A stretch of DNA of 64,000 nt from UBA1189 sp964570685 (GTDB lineage Bacteria; Bacteroidota; Bacteroidia; Bacteroidales; Bacteroidaceae), in the NCBI GenBank assembly GCA_964570685.1, contig CAZMZC010000004.1, positions 28,398 to 92,397 of the forward strand. Direction: 5' to 3'. This document shows positions 26,076 to 35,400 of this stretch, in pieces. The position numbers and the translations under genes are program-made. Numbering within the stretch: position 1 is the first letter of the stretch; each line of letters starts with the position of its first letter. The notes beneath the pieces are model-generated. The model was not told the origin of the DNA, did no database searches, and worked only from the letters and a program-made list of their open reading frames with translations.

Positions 26076-29000
26076 ATGAAAAAGAAACTTAGTTTTCTGA
26101 TGGCGCTTGTCGCTATGTTCCTATGTACTAATGGTGCATGGGCAGAGACTCTGTATTTTGCTTTTGGTGGTGGTACTGTGTCTGACGCCCTTGATGGTGG
26201 TGCCAATCAGACATGGACATCCAATGAGCATGCAGGGTATTCGTGGGCCATTACTGGTAACACTGCTAAGGGTATTAGTGGTGCCAACAAGGTAAATGCA
26301 GCTCCTTATTATGATGGCAGCCTTACTACGTTCAAGAACAGTAATGGTGCACAAAACACATTCTACATGCCTGAGGGCGTGAAGATTTCTAACATTAAGT
26401 TTATAGGTTATACCAATGCTTTGGAGAGCGAAGGTACCTGTACCTTGAAAGAAATCAACGGTGTAGATGTAACAGAAAACAACACTATTGCAGTGTACAA
26501 GGATGATGCTACAATGGTTGACAAGGTGTTGGGTACACCTGGCGTTATTGATTATACCTTCCCTGAGCCAGTATCGGGCTCATTCACCTTTACGATGGGT
26601 GGTAAGCAAGGTTGCTTTATCATTGTTATCGAGACTGTAGAGCAGGAAGCAGAAGATGACAATTATACCGATGCTATCGTGAATGCCGACCTCTCTACCA
26701 CAGATGCTTGGAATACTGAGGGTACCAAGGGTATCTCTGGTGGCGTGGTGAAGGTTGGCTCAGGTTCTACTTTTGATTTCAGCCAAACCATTACACTTCC
26801 TGCTGGTCAGTATAAGATGACCGCACAGGCTGCTTACCGCTATAGCGGTGCCGAGCAGTCTGAGTACGAGGCTATCGTAGCTGGTGGTACCGAGACTCGC
26901 TTGGCTAAGCTCTATGCCGAGACTTCTTCATACAAGTACGAGGTTGCCGTTCAGAACCGCTATGATGGTGCTTCAGATACCGACTATGCAGCTGGCGATG
27001 GCTCTGTAACCGTAAATGGAAAGTATGTTCCCAATTCTTCAGCAGCTGTTCAGGCTTGGTTCAACAACGGACAGTATGTCAACGAACTTGTCTTCAACGT
27101 ACAGGAAGAAGGCCTGGTTAAGATTGGTATTGCAAAGACCGAATCTCCTGAAGCTGGTGACTATGCCAACATCGGTGCATGGACATTGACTCGCCTGGGC
27201 GACGCTGAGGCTGATCCCGAGAAAGAGGAGCCTACTCCCGAGACTTCTATTTATACTATGGTACAGAACGAGGCAGACCTCGTAGCAGGTGGCAAGTACC
27301 TCATCATGGCTGAAGTGAATGGCGGTTGGGTAGCTTTGTCTGACCTGAGCGGTACTATCCGTGTTCCTTCTGACACTTTGGCTATCAGCGAGAACTTCAC
27401 TGTAGAAACTGTTGTTGCAAGTGCTGTGTCTGAGTCACCTGCAATCTTCGCTGGTGCTGCTTATGCACTTACCCTGGAAGGCGAGGCAGGTGCTTGGAAG
27501 TTTAAGGATGAACTTAATGGTACTTATCTGCATTGGACTGGAAGCAAGAACACTTTGACCAGCGATGCTACAGGTTCTACTTGGACTATCACGTTTAACC
27601 AGTATGCTCACAATGCAGTGATTACACACGCTGTAACTACTGAGCGCGTACTCCAGTACAATGCTTCAAGCCCCCGTTTCTGCGCTTACACAAGCGTACA
27701 GGCTCCCGTTTACCTCTTCAAGGAGGGCGAGGTTACCGTAGCTCCCGTAGCTCCGTCTAATCCTTCGTTCAACACTATCGCTGAGTTGTTGGCCTTTGAG
27801 ACAGGCAATGTAGTAGAACTGAATGTAAATAATGCTAAGATTACCTATCTGAGTGGCAGCAATATGTCTATCACCGATGGTACCGATACTTTGGCTATCT
27901 ATGACTACAACATTCCTGCTGAATATGTGGTTGAGGGCTTCTTGAGCGGTACGATTACTGCTACACTCGGTGAATATAAGGGCAACAAGCAACTGACAGT
28001 TGTTGATTGGAGTGAGGTAACATTTGTTGAGCCTCCTTACTTTGCCGATGGCGATTATCTGATTGTTAACACTGAGACAGGCTGCTATTTGGGTGGTGGT
28101 AACGATTGGGGCACACATGCTTCTTTGCTTGGTAAGCCCCAGTTCTTCACCTTCGCACACCAAGGCAACAATGCCTATACACTGGATTCTCACCAAAGCA
28201 ATGGTGGCGACAGCCACTTCCTTGGTACAGGTCTCTATTGCGACGCTGGCGCTGCAAACTGGACATTTGCCAAGAATGAGAATGGCAACTACACTATTAA
28301 CAATGCTGGCAACTACTTGGCTGGCAATGGCGCAGGCAAGGTGATTGTTACTGTTACCGAGGTTACAGCTGCTGCTGAGTGGACTATCATCAGCAAAGCT
28401 GAAGCATTTGCTGCACTGGATGCTGCTACCGTAGAGGCTCCTGTAGATGCTACTATCTATATTAATAACCCCGAGTGCAAGCGTAATGCAGGTGGTTGGA
28501 CTGTAACATCGGCCGATGGTACTGGTACTCCTTCAAATTATGCTTTGGGTGGCGGTGGCGCAACTGCCAACTGCGCCGAGTCTTACCATTCAACCAATGG
28601 CTTTGATTTCTCACAGGTGCTTGCAGGTATGAAGCCTGGTGTATATCGTTTGGATGGACATGCGTTCTATCGTAACGATGGCGATAATACTGGTGCTTTC
28701 CCCTATTTCTATGTGAATGACCAGCAGTCTCTCTTCCCCGAGCTTACAGGTTCTGAAAATAGTATGGCTGCGGCATACGCTTCGTTCCTGAATGGTAGCT
28801 ATGCCATTGTTCCTATCTATTTCACTGTTGCTGAAGGTGACAGCATTACGGTTGGTGTTCATGGTGAGAATACCGCATTCTGGAATATCTGGGGTGAACT
28901 TGGCTTGACATACTATGGCGCTGATGCTTCTATCGCCGAGGCCAAGGCTTCTTCAGTTTATGCCGACTACAATGCTGCTATTGGTAAGCCCATGAATGTC

Positions 29001-31406
29001 GAGGTTTTGGCTACAATGGAAGCTGCAAAGGCTGCTTATGAGGCAGACTCTTCAGAAGATAACTTGGCTGCATTCACAGCCGCTGTTTCTGCTGCTACTG
29101 CTTCTGTTAATGCTTATGCAAATAGCAAGGTGGCTATCGATGCTATGTTCGCTTTGATGGAGAGCACCAATGTATACACTGCTGAAGCATATGCTACATA
29201 CAAGGCTAAGGCTGAGGATTTCCTCGCACAGTACGAGGCTGGTACATTGACCGCTACTGTTGATAATCCTGCTGCAATCCACGGCTGGCACGCAAGTGTA
29301 GACTACGACGACCTGTTGCTCTCTGCATTCGGCGTGAAGGACTTCGATACTAATCTTTATATTAATACATGGTCTGGCGAGGGTGAAACCGACGGCACTG
29401 AGTTCAAGGTTCCCTTCTTCGAGTATTGGACTGGTGATGGAGAGTCACTTGGTGCTACCACCAAGACCGCTACTGTAACAGGTCTCACACCTGGTCAGTA
29501 TTATAGCGTGGAGGCTTGGGTACGTGTACGTGCTAAGAATGGTGTTTTGGCTGCTAACGCAACCGGTATCACCCTGTCCGCAGGTGACGGTGAAGCTGTT
29601 GATGTAACTGAGGGTGAAATCGTTGGTGATTCGCAGTTCTCACATGCTGTATACACTGCTTATGGCTATGCTGATGCTGAGGGTAATTTGACCATCAACT
29701 TCAACGTTCTCGAGGACAATAACATAAGCTGGCTCTCATTCAAGAATCTGAAGTATGCGGAAGCTGTAGAGCCGTTCACCGACTTCTATACCAATCCTTC
29801 AGGCGAGGAGGCACTTGAGTCACTCGGTAACATCGAACTCTTCTTCTTTGACCTTGTAGAGAATGTTGTGGTTAGCGAGGAAGTACAGGCTACACTCACC
29901 ACCCCGACTTATGAGGCTTCTGTTTGGACAAGTCTCTATGTAAATGATGCAGATCCCAATAATACATTCAACTACATCTGCTTCGAACTTGAAGAGACAT
30001 ACACCGAGCCTGGTGAATATGTATTGAACATTCCTGCTGGCCTCTTCACCGTTGAAGGTGCCCCCAATGCCGAGACACAGGTTTACTTTACTGTAAAGGC
30101 CGCTGCTGCTGGATTTGAGGCAGAGATCTTAGGCGTTACCCCTGCTGCCGGTGAGGTGACAGAACTGAGTGAGATTATTGTTCAGTTCAGCAATGATCAG
30201 GTAATGCCTTACAGCAATATCTTCCTGGCCGATGAGGCTGGTACTCAGTATGAGTTCGAGTTGGACATCAACCATCCTGACTATACTCAGGCGAAGTTTG
30301 TCGCTAAGAACGGTGCTATTACTGCTGCCGGTACTTATACCCTTGATTGCAGCCAGATTGACCACATGAACATGATGACAGGTGCATTGAGTCATCCTTT
30401 CACAGGTACATATTCATGGACCATTGTTGCATCTGCTGGCAAGAAGGTTGTTTACGACCTCAATGTAGAGCGTGAAGCTGGTCTTGGCTATGCTGCTGAA
30501 GACTACACCATCGCTACCAGCGAGCTCGCTGCACTTCTTGGTGTAGAGTCTCTTGGCGAGGCTACTATCTGGGGTGTTAATCCTGACGGTTCATACGTGG
30601 CCGATGCTATGGCTGCATACGATGGCTGGCGTGCTGTAGACGGCACATTCGCAGGCTGGAGCTCTGAGACTGCTGCTGTTTGTGTTAAGTTGTTTGCCGA
30701 GGAGGCCGCTTATCTGATTTCTATTTGCACACATGCTGACAATGGTAATGACCCCGTTGCCGGTACTCAGAGCACTGCCATATGGGCACTTGTTGCTGGC
30801 GTTGACACTGTAGTGATCAATACCAACATCACCTTCGTTGAGCCTACTATCATCAATATCGCTGACTACGAGGTGGTATCTACCATCAAGGTAGAGCACA
30901 ACGAGACTGTAGGTGTTACTTATAGTGGCAATACCGCATCGTTTGATGCTGCTGCCGTAGCAGCTGCTCTTGGCGTAAGCTCGATAGCTGATGCTGAGCA
31001 GTATATCCTCAACGTTACTACTGGTAACCTTGTTGCCAACACTACCGACGGCTGGCGTGATGCCAATGGCGATGCTACTCCTTGGGGCGCTGAAGGCGGT
31101 GTATGTGTGAAGATTAACGATCCCGCTTCTGGCACTATCGACTATATTGGTTGTATCGATACCAAGTACGTGGTTGGTGATGTTTACACCGCTAAGTGGG
31201 CGTTCGTTCACGAGGGTAAGGCTGTGATTATCGAGGTGGTTATCACCTTCATCCCTGCAGATGGAATTGACAACTTGCTCAATCCTGATGCTCCTATCAC
31301 TGTTTACACTATAAATGGTAAGGCTATCCAGACTACCGTAGGTGGTGTGAAGAGCCTCGAGAAGGGCATCTACATTATTAACGGAGTTAAGACTCTCGTT
31401 AAGTAA
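26076..31406 (+). CDS. Giant modular secreted protein (1776 aa), tandem DUF4859, T9SS-like tail
   Basis: Signal peptide MKKKLSFLMALVAMFLC with cleavage near AWA-E. The start at 26076 is chosen for it; the open frame begins at 26022. Modules in order, approximate: N-terminal beta domain 24-190; carbohydrate-binding-like domain 197-375; beta-trefoil-like segment 390-550; OB-like segment 562-648; beta-trefoil-like 657-768; binding-like domain with GVYRLDGHAFYRND 794-949; helical spacer 949-1062; another sandwich domain 1089-1232; Ig-like region 1235-1449; and two DUF4859-type repeats 1455-1725 (each with GWR...W...VCVK). The last 35 residues (VYTINGKAIQ, then KGIYIINGVKTLVK) look like a T9SS type A sorting signal. 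No catalytic domain was recognised; a surface adhesin or glycan-binding protein is the best guess. It shares modules with the 1765-aa protein downstream. Confidence 0.75.
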   Translation: MKKKLSFLMALVAMFLCTNGAWAETLYFAFGGGTVSDALDGGANQTWTSNEHAGYSWAITGNTAKGISGANKVNAAPYYDGSLTTFKNSNGAQNTFYMPEGVKISNIKFIGYTNALESEGTCTLKEINGVDVTENNTIAVYKDDATMVDKVLGTPGVIDYTFPEPVSGSFTFTMGGKQGCFIIVIETVEQEAEDDNYTDAIVNADLSTTDAWNTEGTKGISGGVVKVGSGSTFDFSQTITLPAGQYKMTAQAAYRYSGAEQSEYEAIVAGGTETRLAKLYAETSSYKYEVAVQNRYDGASDTDYAAGDGSVTVNGKYVPNSSAAVQAWFNNGQYVNELVFNVQEEGLVKIGIAKTESPEAGDYANIGAWTLTRLGDAEADPEKEEPTPETSIYTMVQNEADLVAGGKYLIMAEVNGGWVALSDLSGTIRVPSDTLAISENFTVETVVASAVSESPAIFAGAAYALTLEGEAGAWKFKDELNGTYLHWTGSKNTLTSDATGSTWTITFNQYAHNAVITHAVTTERVLQYNASSPRFCAYTSVQAPVYLFKEGEVTVAPVAPSNPSFNTIAELLAFETGNVVELNVNNAKITYLSGSNMSITDGTDTLAIYDYNIPAEYVVEGFLSGTITATLGEYKGNKQLTVVDWSEVTFVEPPYFADGDYLIVNTETGCYLGGGNDWGTHASLLGKPQFFTFAHQGNNAYTLDSHQSNGGDSHFLGTGLYCDAGAANWTFAKNENGNYTINNAGNYLAGNGAGKVIVTVTEVTAAAEWTIISKAEAFAALDAATVEAPVDATIYINNPECKRNAGGWTVTSADGTGTPSNYALGGGGATANCAESYHSTNGFDFSQVLAGMKPGVYRLDGHAFYRNDGDNTGAFPYFYVNDQQSLFPELTGSENSMAAAYASFLNGSYAIVPIYFTVAEGDSITVGVHGENTAFWNIWGELGLTYYGADASIAEAKASSVYADYNAAIGKPMNVEVLATMEAAKAAYEADSSEDNLAAFTAAVSAATASVNAYANSKVAIDAMFALMESTNVYTAEAYATYKAKAEDFLAQYEAGTLTATVDNPAAIHGWHASVDYDDLLLSAFGVKDFDTNLYINTWSGEGETDGTEFKVPFFEYWTGDGESLGATTKTATVTGLTPGQYYSVEAWVRVRAKNGVLAANATGITLSAGDGEAVDVTEGEIVGDSQFSHAVYTAYGYADAEGNLTINFNVLEDNNISWLSFKNLKYAEAVEPFTDFYTNPSGEEALESLGNIELFFFDLVENVVVSEEVQATLTTPTYEASVWTSLYVNDADPNNTFNYICFELEETYTEPGEYVLNIPAGLFTVEGAPNAETQVYFTVKAAAAGFEAEILGVTPAAGEVTELSEIIVQFSNDQVMPYSNIFLADEAGTQYEFELDINHPDYTQAKFVAKNGAITAAGTYTLDCSQIDHMNMMTGALSHPFTGTYSWTIVASAGKKVVYDLNVEREAGLGYAAEDYTIATSELAALLGVESLGEATIWGVNPDGSYVADAMAAYDGWRAVDGTFAGWSSETAAVCVKLFAEEAAYLISICTHADNGNDPVAGTQSTAIWALVAGVDTVVINTNITFVEPTIINIADYEVVSTIKVEHNETVGVTYSGNTASFDAAAVAAALGVSSIADAEQYILNVTTGNLVANTTDGWRDANGDATPWGAEGGVCVKINDPASGTIDYIGCIDTKYVVGDVYTAKWAFVHEGKAVIIEVVITFIPADGIDNLLNPDAPITVYTINGKAIQTTVGGVKSLEKGIYIINGVKTLVK

Positions 31407-31420
31407 AATATCCCCTCCCC

Positions 31421-31446
31421 GACTGTAGTCTACTTAGACTATAGTC
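31421..31446. repeat. Short hairpin GACTGTAGTCTA
   Basis: GACTGTAGTCTA pairs with TAGACTATAGTC, one G-T wobble, just after the stop codon and before the main terminator. Confidence 0.5.
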
Positions 31447-31454
31447 ATCCCCGG

Positions 31455-31494
31455 GCGGGACGCGCTGTGAAGTGCGTCCCGCTTTTGTTTTTTT
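31455..31494 (+). terminator. Terminator of the 1776-aa protein gene
   Basis: GCGGGACGC (31455-31463) pairs with GCGTCCCGC (31474-31482), followed by TTTTGTTTTTTT. Confidence 0.85.
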
Positions 31495-31555
31495 GAACTA
31501 CGACTATAGACTTCCACTAAGGAATCTCGATGAAAACGGCAATTTTTAGTTGCTA

Positions 31556-32234
31556 TCAGGTGAAAAAAGTTTATTTTTGGGGTGGCAATGGCGCAGCGTA
31601 GCGAGAGCAGAGATAAGCTCGCTTAATCTATGCCGAGCAAGCAAGCCATCTTAAAGCGAAGCTTTATATGGCAGCGGTGAGTGGTGAGCGGTGAGCGGTG
31701 AGTGGGGTAACGATTAATGAAAAAAGGTTACGGGTTAGGGGAAAATAGGGATTGGACAAGGATGTGTGCTCACGTCACCGCGGTGACGTCAATCTTTCAC
31801 CGCGGTGGCGTTTTGGTGTCACCGCGGTGGAGCGCTCACGCCACCGCGGTGGCGTGAACTTTTTTCTATTCCCAAAGGGGGAAAGCGCATTATAAAAAAG
31901 TATTAGATGAGCCTTGATAATTTACACATAGACAGTTCTTTTTTTACGATAAAAATTGAGTTTCATACAGAATATGAATATGAATTTCACACGGAAATCA
32001 CAGAAATCACAGAAATTTCATGCTCGCTATCGCTTGCATGTGCCATCCGGATGGAAGCACTCCCCGCTCACCACTCCCCGCTAACCGCTCCCCACTCACC
32101 GCTCCCCACTCACCGCTGCCATATAAAGCTTCGCTTTAAGATGGCTTGCTTGCTCGGCATAGATTAAGCGAGCTTATCTCTGCTCTCGCTACGCTGCGCC
32201 ATTGCCACCCCAAAAATAAACTTTTTTCACCTGA
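31556..32234. repeat. Perfect 129-bp inverted repeat enclosing 421 bp
   Basis: The arm 31556-31684 is the exact reverse complement of 32106-32234; beyond the perfect arms, imperfect GGTGAGCGGTGAGT-type period-7 repeats continue inward on both sides. The whole 679-bp unit resembles a large MITE or a substrate for inversion, but no flanking target duplication and no recombinase gene were seen. Confidence 0.85.
31772..31857. repeat. Cluster of four CACCGCGGTG palindromes
   Basis: Copies at 31776-31785, 31798-31807, 31820-31829 and 31842-31851, each starting 22 bp after the last. The first extends to an 18-bp perfect palindrome (31772-31789) and the last to 22 bp (31836-31857). Confidence 0.85.
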
Positions 32235-32311
32235 AATGGCATTAAGAATATGTTTAAAAACATGAATTTGGACTTGCTGGTGGCGTTTCGTGAAATAATC
32301 GCCTGAAAAAG

Positions 32312-32342
32312 TTGGATATAAGGAATAAAAGTTTTACTTTCG
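32312..32342 (+). promoter_or_regulatory. Promoter of the 1765-aa secreted protein gene
   Basis: TTG (32312-32314), 20 bp, then TACTTTCG (32335-32342), followed by CCCGTTAAATG, matching the arrangement before the 1776-aa gene. It lies outside the inverted repeat, so an inversion would not turn it around. Confidence 0.5.
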
Positions 32343-32407
32343 CCCGTTAAATGTTTAAAAACGTAAAAACTTAATTAACCAATTTTATTAACTAAATCTA
32401 TTACTTT

Positions 32408-35400
32408 ATGAAGAAGAGATTTACTTCTCTGATGACGTTAGTCGTCATGCTTCTGTGCACAAGTAGTGCATGGGCGCAGTCTGTCGTTAGTGTAGGTACA
32501 AACCTTGACTTCGCCGAAGGTACTCCGGTGGACAATGGTATCTGTACTTATGCAAAGGACATGGAAACCAACGCTACAACCTACAGCCAGATGTTAGAAG
32601 TGGCAGGTTGGACCATCGAAGGTGAGAATGGCGACGCTCGCGCCGCTGGTTTGTTTGCCTATGGCTCAGGTCACTGGCTCGGTGGCACAGGTTACAATGT
32701 GCCTGCCACCAATTCTGCCGGCGCAGCCGAAGGTAATGCACTTGGCATTGTGGCTGTGTGGGGTGCTACTGCACAGTATACACAGGCTGTGACCCTTGAG
32801 GCCGGTAGCTATGAACTCCATGTTGCTGTGTACAACGCTGTGGGCGGTACTACAGCTCCTGCCAAGAGCCTTATCGGCTTCATCGCTGACAATGGTACCG
32901 AGTATCTGGCTCCTGCCAAGGCTTATGCCGTAGATGCTTGGACGGAAGAGGTAGTTGCCTTTACCCTTACTGAGGCTACCGCTGGTAAGCTCTCATTGGG
33001 TTATGTGGCTCCTAACTCGGGTTCTGGTGCCAACCAGCACTTGTTCGTCGACAAGGTGGAAATCCTTTCTGTAGAGACTCCTATCACTGTTGAGTCTCCT
33101 TGGGTAGGTGCTGCTGTGGAGAATGGCAAGACCTATTACCTCTACAACACGAAGGCTAAGGCATTCTTGAACGGTGCCAACAGCTGGGGTACTCAGGCTT
33201 CATTGGGTCAGGACGGTCTGCCCTTCATCGCTGAGGGTGCCGACGGCGTGTTTGCTTTCAATGGTGTTGTTGCTAATAGTGAAACTCAGCACTATCTGGG
33301 CAACGGCGGTTTTATTGATTCAGGCTCTGCTCAGTTTACCTTGACAGAGGTGATTGATGGTGTTTACACTATCGGTTGGGGCACAAACTACTATGCTTCT
33401 GCAGAGGGTTCTACCATCTTGGCGACAGTGACTGAACTGAGCGATGCTTGCTATTGGCAGTTCCTCACCGCTGAGGATATCCACGCAGCTATGGCTAACG
33501 CTACTGCCGAGAATCCCTTGAATGTGACTTCGTTGCTTCCTTGCTCTAACTTCGGCCGTAACAACACGGACATCTCCAAGTGGCAGGGTAGTCCCGCTCG
33601 TGGCGGTGCCAATGAGAACATGTGTGCTGAGAAGTTTAATATGAACTTCGACGTATACCAGACCATCAGCGTACCTAATGGTTTGTATAAGGTGACTGCT
33701 CAGGGCTTCTACCGTATGGGTGGCTGGCAGGCTGCTGCCGACACTATCGAGGCAGGCTGCACCTCTACCAATGCTGTGCTCTATGCGAACGAAAAGTCTG
33801 TAGCATTCCCCAACATCTATGTTGACTCGGCTTCTGTAACAGCAGGCGTTGCTGTTCCTGGCCATGGCATGGTGCCTAACTCAATGGGTGATGCATCTGC
33901 TGCTTTCACAGCCGGTCTGTATCAGATGGAAACTATCGAGGTAGCTGTTCTTAACGGTCAGCTCACCATCGGTTTCAAGAAGGACGTTACAGTAGCTGAC
34001 GACTGGTCAATCTTCGACAACGTACAGATTATCTACTGCGGCTCTGACTTCACGGCTGAGGCTGTAGGTTCTGTAAATCCTGCCGACTATCCTGCTAATC
34101 AGCTGTTCGCTATCATGAACGTGGCTGGTAAGAACTTCTTGACCGCTAACTCTGGTATCACTATCGACGCTCGTGATGAGGAGAACGCTAACCAATGCTT
34201 CTACTTCGTAGCTACTGAGACTGCTAACCAGTATCACCTCAAGACCTATGGTGGCAAGTATGTGAAGAGTGCTCATGGCAACAACTGGACTATGACTGCC
34301 GTAACTGAGACCTCTGCCAATACCCTGCACGAGATTGTTGCTGTAGAGACAGGTGTTTATACTATCGGTATGGTAGATGCTCCCAAGGAAGGTACTATTA
34401 TCGGTACTGACAACTTGACCAACGGTTCTGCTACTTACTCAGACAAGGCTATTGCCAACAACGGTAAGTGGTATATCATCCCCGTATCTTATGATATCAC
34501 TTCGGCTCTCCAGGCTATCATTGACGATGCCAAGACCATCACAGGTGATATGAGCAAGGCTGCTTCTGAAGAACTCGCTGCTGCCATCGCTGCTGCTGAG
34601 GCTGCTATCGCAATCGAGCTTCCCGATACTGTAACTGGTGCTACTACCCGCTTGAACGCTGCTGTGGCTGTTGCTACTGCTTCTGTAGCTGACTATGCTG
34701 CGCTGAGTGCCAATATCGCTGTCTATGATGCTATGTATGTAGAGGGTGCTGGCGGTGCTGTTGAGTTTGGTGCCGCTGTTGCTGCTGCCAAGGCTGCTTT
34801 GGCCGAGGGTACTGCTGGTGCAGAGACGCTGACCACATTGGCTGCTGCTTACTCTGTATATCTGTCAACCAATGAAATCTCTGGTATCGTTAACGGTACA
34901 TTCGACGCTCCTAACCAGAAGAATGGCTGGGTAGATGGCGTAGGCTCAATGACCACTGGTAACCACAACAAGTGGACCAACGTAAACGATGGCTTCGTAG
35001 AGAAGTGGAATGCTGCTCCTACAGCATTGGCCGACCTTGATTTCTATCAGATTGTTGAGGGTCTTCCCGCAGGTACTTATACATTTGCTGCATACGTGAG
35101 CGCATGCTTGCAGAGCCAGCCTGATACCTATGAGGTGAAGGGTGTGAAGCTCTATGCCAATGGCGACTCTGTAGAGGTACACACAATCAATATTGACCGC
35201 GATGATGCTAACCGTGCTGCTGGTCCTGAGCTGATTATGGTGAAGACTACCATCGCTGAGGGCGACTCACTGAAGATTGGTATCTCTGTGAAGAGCACTG
35301 ACGCTAACTGGATCGTAATGGACAACGCTAAGTTGTATACCTTCGACCCCGCCGTTGTAATGTCCTTCAAGCTTGATGAGGCCAAGGCTCTTCTTGAGCA

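Larger units (their letters stand above)
31407..32407. other. 1-kb gene-free spacer between the two giant secreted-protein genes
   Basis: It contains two hairpins, a perfect 129-bp inverted repeat, period-7 repeats, four CACCGCGGTG palindromes, a short ACAGAAATC tandem repeat (around 31996-32020) and the next promoter. No credible gene was found; the 86-residue frame at 31907-32167 is made of repeats. Confidence 0.75.

Noticed and set aside
31772..31857. CRISPR array
   Set aside because: The four decamers are palindromes only 12 bp apart with related spacers, and no cas genes are present. No other CRISPR-like array was seen in the window.
31907..32167. 86-residue open frame in the 1-kb spacer
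   Set aside because: It is built from ACAGAAATC and CCGCTCACC-type repeats and half of the inverted repeat arm; the translation is low complexity.
31556..32234. Invertible promoter switching the 1765-aa gene on and off
   Set aside because: The likely promoter at 32312-32342 is outside the repeat arms, and no invertase gene is nearby. Inversion itself is left open as a finding, but not as a promoter switch.
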